Shown: one piece after another, positions 1 to 10,544 of the stretch
Layout of the letters: the number at the start of each line of letters is the position of its first letter
How positions within the stretch are numbered: the first letter of the stretch is position 1
Assembly: GCA_902728285.1 (NCBI GenBank)
Contig: CACVBU010001038.1
Span: 1,077,180-1,141,179, forward strand
DNA: 64,000 nucleotides
Origin: Clytia hemisphaerica
Taxonomy: Eukaryota > Cnidaria > Hydrozoa > Leptothecata > Clytiidae
Direction of reading: 5' to 3'
Translations under genes and position numbers: made by a program
The notes under the pieces: model-generated
Database searches by the model: none
Told to the model about the DNA's origin: nothing
The model's input: only the letters and a program-made list of their open reading frames with translations

Positions 1-295
1 AATACAATTTTTAGTTACACATAGTAAACATGCGATTTCGCTTCAATTAAGCCCGGATATATAGGAGATCTATTTATTAAAAAAGGGAGGAATGAATGAA
101 TTCCCCTTGCAGGTATTTCTGCAATGCAGAAAGGATCTATTATAAGGTTACTTAGAAAAAAGTGGTTATGTGAAGTCCTGAAGTCCAAAGCTCCCTTCTA
201 CCCCGTTTGGTTGCTGGAATCTTTGCGGTCCTTCTTTCCATGCTTCGTTCAGGTTAACCTTGAATTGGAACAATATTTTGGATTTGACGATGTCG
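1..295. other. Stretch without recognised gene
   Basis: AT-rich sequence. No ORF of note, no tRNA and no clear inverted repeat was seen before the repeat that begins near 297. Confidence 0.4.
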
Positions 296-296
296 G

Positions 297-556
297 CTGG
301 TAAGAATGGTGCTGTTTCATTTCATCGTGGATATTCTTAACTTTTTGGGAAAAATCATCCTGAAATATTCTTACGATATTCTTAGGATCCAAAGCAAGCT
401 TAAATAAATTAAATTTTTGAAGCATTCGGGTGTTCTTAACTATTTTAGTTTACGCCTAAAAATGTTCTTAAAATGTTCTTATTTTCAAAATACTCTTAAT
501 TTGTTCTTAATAATTTGGTAATCGACGCCTCATGTTCTTATATAAAAAACATGTAT
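297..556 (+). mobile_element. Composite TIR element, TAAGAAT/AAGAAC type
   Basis: The left part has the ATTCTTA-rich interior (atattcttaac, atattctta repeated) also seen at 31504-31758. The right part has TGTTCTTA motifs and ends in an atataaaaaacatgta terminus. It looks like a junction or recombinant of two subfamilies of the CACG plus poly-T element group. The left CACG end is not recognisable. Confidence 0.5.
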
Positions 557-822
557 ATACAGGCCTTTCGCATACATAAACACAATCTCTCTACGTTTGG
601 CACACGACTGCAATGACCCACTCAATATTTTAAATTCCTATCTCTTATATTTTGGTTGGCAACAAATCCATCCTTGAAACCACATTATCTCACACTCTAT
701 CTGAAGAAGCCACTTTAACACAAACCTTCACCACATTTTGAAGTGGTAAGATCTTCAAAGTTGGCACGTTCTTTCTCTACTAACTCAAGGACTGTTAGAA
801 ATTCATCAAGAGTGATTGCATG

Positions 823-1671
823 CACGTTTTTTTATAAGAACATCTTCGGCTGTTCTTAATTTGTTGAGTTTCAAGCCTAAAAATGTTCTTAATATGTTCT
901 TTTTCCCCATTTTATGAGTATTTTTGTCCATTTTCTTAACCCTTTAAGTGCCGATGTCGTATATATACGACATGGGCTATATAGGAGGGCGAAGCCCTCC
1001 TGTAATGCCCAATTTGAGTTAGAAATCGTTATTTTTGGTCGAACTCGTAGGAATTAGATTGTCCTTTATGGTCAAGCAAAAAAAAATTCAAAAGTGAGTC
1101 TTTCCAGCGAAATTTTAAGCAAAAAAGTCAAAAAATTGCAAAAAATTGACAAAAATTCACTTTTTTGAGATTCTGACCGTTTTTTGACTATTTTTGGTCA
1201 ACGAGTGATCCAAGAACCTCCAAATTCGGCCCTGTTTTACTTTATTCTGTCTTCTAGTGAATTGATTTGAAATTTTACCACTGGGCACCTTTTCATCAGT
1301 TCAGTCAGGTCCGCGCAGCGGGCCTGACTGCTTTAATTCCGTAACCTACCCCCCCCCTTGGCCGCCGCCCACCACGCCCTTCCTAAATCGGGCGGCGCCG
1401 AAGGCGCCCAAAAGAAAGAAGAGACTCTAAGCTATCCAACGAGCTATATACGAGCTTCTAATTCCTTCTAGATCAGGAGATATAAGCCCTTAAAGTTTGA
1501 ACTAGCGATTTTTTAAAAAAAACTTAGAAAAAAGGACCCTGGCACTCAAAGGGTTAAGAAGTTGGGTGTTTCAGAGTCGTCAAAGTTTTAAAATGTTCTT
1601 TACAACTTGTACTTAATGGTTATGCCATCGAAGCCTTATGTTCTTATATAATTTGTTCTTATAAAAACGTG
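823..1671 (+). mobile_element. CACG/poly-T TIR element (AAGAAC type), split by a TTAA element
   Basis: The ends are cacgttttttt..ataagaac on the left and ttcttataaaaacgtg on the right, followed by TA. The interior has repeated TGTTCTTA. The element is interrupted at the sequence TTAA by the insertion at 940-1553. Joining the two flanks recreates the arrangement of the uninterrupted copy at 2927-3171 (ccattttc followed by gtgttt and a Gly/Glu-like non-coding stretch). It is non-coding. Confidence 0.7.
940..1553. mobile_element. piggyBac-type non-autonomous element, copy 1
   Basis: The ends are CCCTTTAAGTGCC on the left and GGCACTCAAAGGG on the right, each flanked directly by TTAA (936-939 and 1554-1557). 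A TTAA target duplication and CCC/GGG ends are the hallmark of piggyBac elements. The interior carries a palindromic gtcgtatatatacgac next to the left end and no transposase ORF. It is 614 bp, about 80 bp longer in the middle than copy 2 at 4177-4710, which lies in the opposite orientation. Confidence 0.85.
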
Positions 1672-1904
1672 TATGGTAACGTGTCGCCCTGGTAATGAAA
1701 TATCTTGAACTTTCACTCCATTTGAAAAGCTTCATTTTGTCCGTCACCCTTATAGAAAAAGAACTATTTTAAGATTCCAGACTAAGTTATTTAGTTGATA
1801 ATGGTAAATTTAAACCATCAAACGCTGAAGATTTTCTTTACCCCATGAATTGATAGGAATTTAACCTCTCACAGACAGGGGTGTTTTATATTTTTTACAT
1901 ACTT

Positions 1905-2125
1905 TCGGGTACCTAATAAACGGGGGACTATGAATAAGCGGGGTTGGTGGGAAAAAATGTCCTGGGTAGAAATTTTTTGAAAACGAGGCTAATAATACAG
2001 CAGAATTAGAACAAAAGAGAGAACTTTCAAAAAAAAAATTTCCTATAAATCAATAAACGGGGAAATGGAATAATAATGTCCTGGGTGGAAGATTTTCGAA
2101 AAATTAATTAGCGCCCCCCCCCCCA
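1905..2125. mobile_element. Degenerate element with repeated cggggg/aataaac motifs
   Basis: It begins ggtacctaataaacggggg and carries further aataagcggggttgg and aataaacgggg copies, ending near a poly-C run. It shares motifs with the complete element at 44653-44955. It is a partial, decayed relative. Confidence 0.45.
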
Positions 2126-2244
2126 CTTGAATTTAATACCGAGTTTATGTATGTGTGTTTTTCAGCGACGGAGGCGGTAAGGTTCTAATTTGGCCCATTG
2201 ACTCGGTCATATTTTTGACCCAGTTGACCCTTCTATTTTTTACG

Positions 2245-2415
2245 ACTCGAGTCGCATAGGAGGAGGTCTAAGTAACCAATCCTGTATTACTAAAAATAGG
2301 CAAAAAGAACGACACATTTCATAAAAGAAAAAAGACAAAAGAACGACAAATTTCGCGGGAATTAACTGCATGTGGTTTAAAAGAACGACAAATTACGCAT
2401 GCGTGTTACAATGGC
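2245..2415 (+). repeat. Dispersed repeat with AGAACGACAAAT motifs
   Basis: Three copies of agaacgacaaat or agaacgacacat, then a gcgggaattaactgcatgtgg block, ending at acgcatgcgtg. An inverted copy lies at 57998-58185. No coding potential was seen. Confidence 0.6.
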
Positions 2416-2926
2416 AGGATTTGCAAGACGAACCTACTGATAGAGACTCGTTCGAGGAGTTTTATAAATTTTTTTTATTGTAGATCCAAGAAAATTGGGA
2501 ATTTATTCTATTAATAGGGGCCCTATAAAATATCTTACTACTGAAGGGTACTTTACAGTTAAACACAAGTAGTACATATTAAGAAATAATTTCGGTGGGT
2601 TGATTTCATCATATCGCCGAAACACTCCTGATCTTGCAATTTATGTTTAATCTTTAGCTGATGAAATTCTTCCGTAACTAGATGAAATTCCTTTTGGATT
2701 TTCTTTCCAACTTTCGTCACATTGGTGTTATATCTGCTTTCGAGAAGACACCCACGTGCCTTTTTAACCATGATCCGAAAAGACTCCGACAGGACGGTAT
2801 TATCTACATGAAAAGTCATTTTTCATCTCATGTCGAAAGCCTTTTTATGTAATATGCTTGTTTATAATATTTCTTTATGATTTTATGAAAACTTCCCGCT
2901 TTGGTCTAAAAAGTCTCCGCGCTATA

Positions 2927-3171
2927 CACGCTTTTTTTAATAAGAACATGCAAAATTCTTGAAGCCTTCTCAACTTTTGAGTTTTAAGCCTAATAATGTT
3001 TTAACATGTTCTTACTTTCAACATTTTTTAGTATTCTTGTCCATTTTCCTAAGAATTCAGGTGTTTTAGAATCTGCCTTAAATTGCCTTAAATTTGTTCT
3101 TAACTTTCTTAACATTTAGGCCATCGAAGCCTTATGTTCTTATATAGTTTTTTTTTAATAAAAGAAACGTG
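2927..3171 (+). mobile_element. CACG/poly-T TIR element (AAGAAC type), uninterrupted copy
   Basis: The left end is TA-CACGCTTTTTTT followed by aataagaac. The right end is ttcttatatag, poly-T/A, gaaACGTG-TA. The TA flanks fit a TA target duplication. The interior contains repeated TGTTCTTA and the subterminal phrase ccatcgaagcc found in the other copies. It is about 245 bp and non-coding. Confidence 0.75.
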
Positions 3172-3366
3172 TAATGAATACTGGGATCTACACTTGGATA
3201 AAAATCCTTGAAAAGGCGGGAAATCTATTGAAGTCCTCGTTACATGCATTTGATATCGAAATTATATCGTCTGATCTCATTTGTCAGAAATTCTTCATTT
3301 TAGGCTCATTGAACTGGTGACGAAATTCTGCTCTCCTTTGTAAGTTTCGGAAGTTTGCGTTGTCTA

Positions 3367-3616
3367 TCATGGGGGGGGTTGTAGGGGTTCGAAATACCGT
3401 TTTCCCGTCAAAATTTTTGCTGAATCCCGGAATCCCGAAAATTGAAAAAATAATAACACCGTCACACCGGCTTGCACAGGGCAAAAATGTACCTAAATAC
3501 CGTCACCGTCTGATTTTAAAATACCGTTTTCCCGTCTCTTTTTTCGTCAAATCCCGTAATACCGTACTAAAAAAGGGCCAATCCCGTCACACCGTAAAAG
3601 TACAAACCCCCCTATC
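3367..3616. mobile_element. Short element built of ACCGT/CCCGTC motifs
   Basis: The ends are G-rich (atgggggggg ttgta) on the left and C-rich (tacaaacccccctat) on the right, and are complementary. The interior repeats ataccgt, cccgtc and acaccg about a dozen times. Open frames on both strands here come from this low-complexity pattern and are not genes. Confidence 0.55.
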
Positions 3617-4176
3617 ATTACACCATTTAAGAACCAGTAAATTATGACTAAGCCTCGATTATTATTTTTGAGATTTTAAAGGCTTCAAGATTTCCAAATG
3701 TTTATAAGGTCATTCATAATGTTCTTATTAAGAAAGTACATGTACATCGTGTTTTCATAAGAACAATAAGACTCAAAAATTCGAAAGAATAAGAACAATT
3801 TAAGAACAATGCCGAGCCTGGAACGGCTGGATTTCAACAGTCTGGCCTCGTCAAAAAAAAATTACTTAAAAATAAGAGTGACAGGATTCACGTAATAAAA
3901 TATACACTTTTTGTGTAAAAACATGAACTTGTCATTATCAATCAAACTTTCCACGTGTTTTTTTTCTGTCAATTTAGAGATTGGAATTTAGGGTCAAATT
4001 TTATTGGCCTTGATAGAAATTTGATCCACGAATGAATTTATAGCACTCATGGTTGAATTCTTCGATAGGTTTAATATCTCAAAACATTGCTTTTCATTTC
4101 GCGAAACTTTTTGTCTTTTTTGCTTCAAATACTACTTGCTAATTTACAGCGTAGTCAAATAAATGGGTGGTTTTAA

Positions 4177-4710
4177 CCCTTTAAGTGCCAGGGTCCTTTT
4201 TTCTAAGTTTTTTTTTTTAAATTGCTAGTTCAAACTTTAAGGGCTTATATCTTCTGATCTAGAATGAATTAGAAGCTCGTATATAGCTCGTTGGATAGCT
4301 TAGAGTCTCCTCTTTCTTTTGGGCGCCTTCGCTGCGCGGACCTGACTGAACTGATGGAAAGGTGCCCAGTGGTAAAACTTCAAATCGACTCACTAGAAGA
4401 CAGAATAAAGTAAATCAGGGCCAAATTTGGAGGTTCTTGGATCACTCGTTGACCAAAAATAGTCAAAAAACGGTCAGAATCTCAAAAAAGTGATTTTTTG
4501 TCAATTTTTTGCATTTTTTTGACTTTTTCGCTTAAAATCTCGCTGGAAAGACTCACTTTTGAAATTTTTTTTGCTTGACCATAAAGGACAATCTAATTCC
4601 TACGAGTTCGACCAAAAATAACGATTTCTAAATCAAACTGGGCATTACAGGAGGGCTTCGCCCTCCTATATAGCCCATGTCGTATATATACGACATCGGC
4701 ACTTAAAGGG
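4177..4710. mobile_element. piggyBac-type non-autonomous element, copy 2
   Basis: It is flanked by TTAA at 4173-4176 and 4711-4714. It starts CCCTTTAAGTGCCAGGG and ends CGGCACTTAAAGGG. It matches copy 1 (940-1553) in reverse orientation along most of its length, with the middle GC-rich part shortened. No ORF. Confidence 0.87.
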
Positions 4711-4734
4711 TTAAGAACCTAGGTAATGACTTCG

Positions 4735-4768
4735 AGCAAGGAATTTGAAATATTTCAAATTCCTTGCT
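4735..4768. repeat. Perfect 34 bp palindrome
   Basis: A 17 bp arm beginning agcaaggaatttgaaat is followed at once by its exact reverse complement. It lies 21 bp outside the right TTAA of the piggyBac-type element. It may be an unrelated short inverted repeat. Confidence 0.8.
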
Positions 4769-4774
4769 TCGAGT

Positions 4775-6613
4775 CAACGACCTCTTTGAAAAAGAAAATT
4801 CAAATATGCTTATTATTTTATGCTATTCGTTAGGAAAATCAATGACTTTGCTTTTTCTTATTTTTCAGTTTCAAGATTTTATTTCAAATTTTATCATAAT
4901 AACAAAAAATATAATAAGATAATACATAAATATTATGTATTATAAAACAAGTTGAATATTATACACAAACATTCCAATATGATATAATTAGAGGTAAGCC
5001 TACACTTATTATCAAACCTAGCATTACATTAAAAACCATATTATAATGATTTTAATTACAAGGTAAGATAATAACGTAATATCATAATATTAGAAAAATA
5101 TAATTACTTTTTTCTTGGCATCTTATATTTTACACTATATTACAAATTAATTGCATTAGTTTTATAACTATAAAAGCATATTATATTTACATGAATAATT
5201 TCCCCCCTTTAGAAGGAAAACTGGTCCAGGGACCCTTTTTTGTTGTATTATATTTTTTCTTCTGAAATCCAAAATAGCACAAGCATGTCAAGTTTAACAC
5301 TGTCATTAAAATATTTAATAAAACCTGTTATCTAGCATTTTTACTATAAGTTCCTTTTTGTCCCTTTTTTTTTACGATTCCCTAAAATTGTGTTGTTATG
5401 AAAATCCTATAATGGCTTCTCAAAATTTGGGTAATGTTTTTAGAAATTGATTTCGAAATTTTGGCATGAAAAGAAAAAACTCATTTCAAAGGTATTCGAA
5501 TATATCCTACTCAACACTTTTCAAATACGTTTAATGCCAAACCGCTTAAAATCCCTTAAATAGAACACTCATTAAATTCTATTGTTTTTCATCCTTATAA
5601 AAATGTGTAATTTCTTTCCCCTCAAGAGGGTCATTAAACATTTTTTGAAGGGATGGGTTTAGTTAATGACCGCTACCTAATGATCTATTGTCTCATTTTT
5701 CCGCGCTATAATTCATCAGAAATATCTTAATTGTTATCCGGCAGCCATCATTTTTCGATTCCTAAACGAGTTTTTTAAGATCCTGTTCCTTGAATTTAAA
5801 AAATCTAATTAAAACACGCAATTTTTAAGTTTACTCGTTAAAATCATAGATAAATTTTATGATTTTTGAATTTGGTAGGTAGTATCCGACAGCAAAATCC
5901 GCTAGATTTTGAAAGCACAAAATTGTCAATCCAGCTAACAAGCCTTGTTTTTCTTCTCCATTATATTCAGAATACCCAGACATGAAGTTCTTTAAAAAAT
6001 TCAAATTTTTTTTCCATCATCAACTTTTGTTTATCAATAAAGATGTCATAAATTCTGTTCACTTCCTTTTCCTCATTGTTTTTCTTAGGGTTTCTAGAAA
6101 CTTGGAATCTAGTTTCTCTTCTCTAAAATCACCCACGAGGAAGAAGGAAGAAATGTCAGACGGTTTTTCCCTTCTCCCACCAAATCGTGTCAAAAGTTCG
6201 TTAAAAAGTTTCCAATATACTTTCAAAGTTACTTAATATTGTTTACGTCAGCAAAGTTAAGTTTCCATATGTAATAAACATCGTCGGATGCGACACATTT
6301 GAAGTTGTGATGTAACATACGTTACATTTTATGACCAATAAGAAATTGTCATATCAAAATAACTTTAGAAACTTTATATTACCATAACATGCCAAATGAA
6401 CACGCTTAGTATCCATATTTGTTTTCGTCAATTAATTAAACTAGCCATGCTGTGTCAATTAGCTGATTGAACTGTACTACAAACAGTCAAAATCGCGTCC
6501 AACCCAACATTATTTACTGCAGAGCTTTCAGATTCTTTAATTCTGTATCTGTCGTTGATATTCAAATTCATTGTTCTATCTCTGCCGATCTTTACATTGT
6601 AAATTTAGCCATC
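4775..6613. other. AT-rich intergenic stretch
   Basis: Very AT-rich, with many short direct runs. ORFs here are short and compositionally ordinary. No repeat ends, tRNA or convincing exon were recognised. Confidence 0.4.
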
Positions 6614-7429
6614 TCACTGCATTTCAACGAAACTAGTTTGGCGCTCATGGAACGGAAACTCTTTTTTCTGTGACGGTGATATTTCAAACAAAGACTCAGT
6701 GCGGCTCATTATAATTGAACCACGTTCGTCAATTCTGGAAAATTTTGGATCAAAGCCGTCTTCTGGTGCCTTTCTCGGAATAAAACTTGAATGTCGTTGG
6801 TGTGTTTTCGCTTTATTTGGTTTATAGTTCAATCGTACGCTTTTGTAAAAACCAGCCTTGAAATTCACTACATATTTCTGTGTGATAACAGTCAGTAAAC
6901 AGGCTAACCATGTGTTTCGATCATCTTCACTTTCAGAACAAAGTGTGAAAGTTTGTTTTCCTTTACAGATGCGGATCAAATATTTTGATTTTCCTTTTAA
7001 GTTTTCCTCAGGGTAAATACCTGTATCAGCTTCAATCTCAATTGCAGGTGTAGTGTCTTGAAAAATCAAATCACCTTTACTTTTAGTGAAAAACAAAACA
7101 TCACCTTTGAGAGTGAAGTATCTTTTCTTCCATAAATGATTTGGGAACATCCATAATGCTTTGCTTTGTATAAACAAATACCCTTCGCAAAGACTTGAAT
7201 TGATGCCTTCGAGTTCGTTAAAACTACCTTTAGCGTTTAATTCAACGGGTGATGGAGGTGAGAATTTCATCCTTTTGTGATGTGATATATCGCCACCGTC
7301 AATACTCTTGGATTTGACGTGAAAACAATGTCGTAGATTATTCGTCGTCGGAGTCGGAGTCGGAGTCGGAGTCGGAGTTGCTGTTCGTTGTTGGTCTGGT
7401 TGTATTAGTTGAGCTCGTATGTCGTTCAT
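6614..7429 (-). CDS. PH-domain protein, intronless
   Basis: An open frame of 271 residues from an ATG to TGA. A pleckstrin-homology domain covers about residues 81-183. It starts with a glycine-containing first strand (CEGYLF), continues with a basic WKKRYFTLKGD second and third strand, and ends in a helix with the invariant tryptophan (RNTWLACLL, Trp174). PH domains bind phosphoinositides or proteins and direct proteins to membranes, so a membrane-linked adaptor role is likely; this is inference. The N-terminus has a Pro-Thr repeat (residues 18-28) encoded by a GGAGTC hexamer array at about 7350-7378, whose length is probably variable. The C-terminal 90 residues are basic and Ser-rich with no recognised fold. 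No other exon was identified, so it may be complete or the last exon of a longer gene. Confidence 0.72.
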   Translation of the reverse strand: MNDIRAQLIQPDQQRTATPTPTPTPTPTTNNLRHCFHVKSKSIDGGDISHHKRMKFSPPSPVELNAKGSFNELEGINSSLCEGYLFIQSKALWMFPNHLWKKRYFTLKGDVLFFTKSKGDLIFQDTTPAIEIEADTGIYPEENLKGKSKYLIRICKGKQTFTLCSESEDDRNTWLACLLTVITQKYVVNFKAGFYKSVRLNYKPNKAKTHQRHSSFIPRKAPEDGFDPKFSRIDERGSIIMSRTESLFEISPSQKKEFPFHERQTSFVEMQ

Positions 7430-8548
7430 CTCCCAAGTTAGTATGGAATGGATATCTTTCCTTTTTGTGCTCTTCGTTGTGTTGGCACAGCGATTGATAT
7501 GTGCAATTAAATTCCCCGTTTTGAATTTCGGTTATGATGTCTCCTTAACTTTGGATCTGATGTCGTGGGAATGTTTACTTTTTGGCTTTGTTTTTTTGTT
7601 GTTGTTGTTGTTCGATGTATTCTTTTACAAGTACAATAATAATGTGTTCTTAAGTTTCCTTTTTGTTTTATGATTTGAATTTTTCTTTTGTCTCTTATTT
7701 CTATGAGTAAACAAAGAACAGGTTAATAAAAATGATTTTGCTAAAAGAAAATTGATAATCAAGGCAACAGGTCAAGACAGGATAAAGCGTGTAATGTTCG
7801 TTAAAATCTGTCCGGTTATCCCGGGTAATCCAAATGTTTCGACCCTGTAGTTTTACCATAGTCATTATGAAAAACCCCGGTCTGGCAATGTATTGTTTTA
7901 GCGTTTTGTTCAATTTTCTTTTGTTACAAACAAAAGACAAAGTTGCGATTTGGATACTTTTTGATCACGTTACCAAAATATCATATTGGAATTGGTCTAT
8001 TTTCTAATCACATGATCAAAAAAATTGCAAAATAAATCGATTTTGGTACATAAGCTCCATCTCTTAACAATAAAAAGAAACAAAAGCCTTCCATACCAGT
8101 GACTATGGTTTTGGGAAACTTTTTAAACAAAGTTATAAGTCTAGCTATTAAGTAAAACGTTATGCTTGAAAATGTCCAAAAAGCTAAATACCGTACTGGA
8201 ATAGCGGTCCCTCAATTTCCTGAAATAATTAATGGAAATTTAGCGGATATGGCAACTAAAATTCGCCAAAACTTTAATATTTTGTCATCAAAATAATGCA
8301 AGTACCACAAAACTTCAAAAACAACATTACGTTGTTGTTATATCAAAACCCCCAATTCTATCCACCCCCATTCCTTCCCTCTCTCCTTAAAATATGTCAG
8401 AATGTTACCGTATCAATCACCACATGAAAAGCAACTGATTTGACAGTTTTAAAGATTCCTTTTCTAATAATGATAATAATGATGCTGATTGATGATGATT
8501 GTGTTTCTATTGATTTGTTTATTCAACCGACCATGACTGATACTTAAA
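7430..8548. other. Intergenic stretch upstream of the PH gene
   Basis: AT-rich sequence upstream of the minus-strand PH gene. Short ORFs on both strands have no recognisable domain. A short (GAT)n-like run lies near 8467-8500. Confidence 0.4.
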
Positions 8549-8752
8549 TTATTTTTTTTATAAGAGCATCCAAAAAATTTTGAAGCATTCAGATGTACTT
8601 AAATTTTTGAATTTTTAGCTTAAACCTGTTCTCAATTTTTTCCTATTTTTACCGCATTGTGAGTATTTTTGCCCATTTTCCTAAGAAATCACGTGTTTTA
8701 GAGTCTGTAAAGCCTTAAAATGCTCTTAACTTGTTCTTATAAAAAATTGTAG
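8549..8752 (+). mobile_element. CACG/poly-T group element, decayed copy
   Basis: poly-T plus ataagagcatcc on the left and ttgttcttataaaaaattgta on the right, with gcttaaacctgttct and cctaagaaatcacgtgtttt inside as in the other AAGAAC copies. The terminal CACG is mutated. Confidence 0.6.
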
Positions 8753-8898
8753 ATGATAATACGTTGGTAACAATAGCAAATGTTGTTTATAATGAATGAT
8801 ATAATTGATGACAAATTGATTTCATTACTTAATCTTGAAACTGATCTCCCTCTTAGTTTCAAATCCACCCTTACACCGCTTTTACACAACTCCTGGGA

Positions 8899-9080
8899 TA
8901 CGCTTTTTTTTATATTAGAACATATATAGGCTTCGGTGGCCAAAACACCAAAAAGTTAAGAACACTTTAAGGCTTTTCGCACTTTGAAAGCACCCAAATT
9001 CTTAGGATTTTACAAAAATAATTACAAAATAGTTAAAATAAGAACCTTTCTAGGCTTAAAACTGAAAAAGTTGTACTTAA
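8899..9080 (-). mobile_element. CACG/poly-T group element, truncated, reversed
   Basis: It carries ggcttcggtggccaaaac and repeated gttaagaac, in the opposite direction to 8549-8752. The far end is missing. The two copies sit 150 bp apart in inverted orientation. Confidence 0.55.
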
Positions 9081-9120
9081 TAGCTTTTCGATCCGACGTA
9101 CATAATATGCCGTAGCCAAA

Positions 9121-9441
9121 ACACCCCTGTCTCAGTGCCCCGGTGGCATGATTTCAGTACATGATTTTTTTCAGTACATGGTTTCAGTACATGATTTTTT
9201 CCTACGTTACTGCAGTAATCAAATTTTTATTGCACTCATTTGTGAATTGAGATATAAATTGAATAAAGACAGCGACAATAAAAAACAGTTCTTGAATTCC
9301 CAAGCCATTTAGGATGATTACAAATGAGTGCAATAAAAATTTGATTACTGCAGTGACGTAGGAAAAAATCATGTACTGAACCATGTACTGAAAAAAATCA
9401 TGTACTGAAATCATGCCACCGGGGCACTGAGACAGGGGTGT
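9121..9441. mobile_element. Palindromic element with ACACCCCTGTCTCAG ends
   Basis: The ends are perfectly complementary (acacccctgtctcagtgcc and its reverse). The arms run about 120 bp inward, and each has three cagtacatg motifs. The gagacaggggtgt end recurs at about 36006, 37290 and 59160, so this is a dispersed family. The ORF across it is an artefact. Confidence 0.75.
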
Positions 9442-10144
9442 GCCAAAAATCTGGAATCAATGCACTGGAATCTAGAATCTAGAATGTAGAATTCGCTAGA
9501 GTTATTCTATTATTTGCTAGCCTATTAAAAACAAAGTGAAACCTTTGTTCTTAAAAAAAATCTTACTGCATCATCACTTGACACTTATGACTTATGGTTG
9601 GCAAGCAGCTTTATTACGTATCTTTGTATTAGATCTCAATTGTTGCAATAATTAAATACCATCAATCAAATGACAAAACAGAATTCATACACAAAGCAAT
9701 TAATTCGGTCTCATTTCTGCTTCTTTATGTTCTTTTATTTATAAATATATTCATTATGTAAATATTGATGCCGTTTTTGAATCATTTTTCTTTGCAACAT
9801 TTCATTTTGCATAAAAACAAGTATTTTTGACGATTGATTTTTCTTGGCCCAGCTTTTAAGTGATTTGACGCAGTATTATGCATTATGACAATTTTTCCCA
9901 TGTCGTTTTACAATTTGTGTGACTAAGAAGATTATTCAACATTTACATTATGATGAACTGTAAAAACAAATTCGTAAAGAAAAATTGCAACATTTTTTTT
10001 AAATACTCATTTTTTTGGCCTAAAATCACTCAAAAAGGCTGAAAAACACTAAAATCACATTTTCAAATTTCTTTATCACCTTGTTTAAAGATATTTCCAT
10101 GAAAAAAATCAACCCAAGTTGGTTGGAAATTTCTGCTGGTCTAA

Positions 10145-10391
10145 TGGGCTTTTCCAGAAAAAAATCGTGCATTTCCGTTCCAAGGGGGTAAGGTTTGAAA
10201 TGCAGTGGAATTCCATAAGGGTAGACGAAAATCCGTCAAAAATAAGCGGAATTCCAAGGGGGTAATGATTAAAAATTTGTAAAAATTCGGAATTCCAGAG
10301 GGGTATGATCCTAAAATTGCCTGGAATTCCAAAGGGGGTAGGTCACAAAAGGTTGGACCTCCTCAACAGGGTTTTTTTCTGGAAAAGCCCA
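10145..10391. mobile_element. TIR element with GGAATTCC + GGGGGTA array
   Basis: The ends are TGGGCTTTTCCAG and CTGGAAAAGCCCA, each adjoining a long A or T run. The interior holds five copies of ggaattcc or a variant, followed by aagggggta. A decayed relative with the same motif lies at about 36660-36830. Non-coding. Confidence 0.7.
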
Positions 10392-10488
10392 ATGAAATTA
10401 TGTGTTAATATTCCATTATTAGAACAGAGCTCTAGAATACAATAATGTTAAAATGTTGAATATTTTAGAATAATACCATAATACTTTC

Positions 10489-10543
10489 GAATAAACAGCC
10501 CAAGCGTTTTTTAAATTTCTTTGATTTTCAGGAGGGGGCGTTT
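10489..10543. repeat. Short palindromic repeat with cgaataaac ends
   Basis: ttcgaataaac at the left and gtttattcgaa at the right, with C-rich and G-rich stems inside. It is probably the two ends of a short foldback element. Confidence 0.5.
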
Positions 10544-10544
10544 A

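Noticed and set aside
3284-3647. Overlapping ORFs on both strands
   Set aside because: They lie in a motif-array element (accgt/cccgtc), so lack of stops reflects repeat composition.
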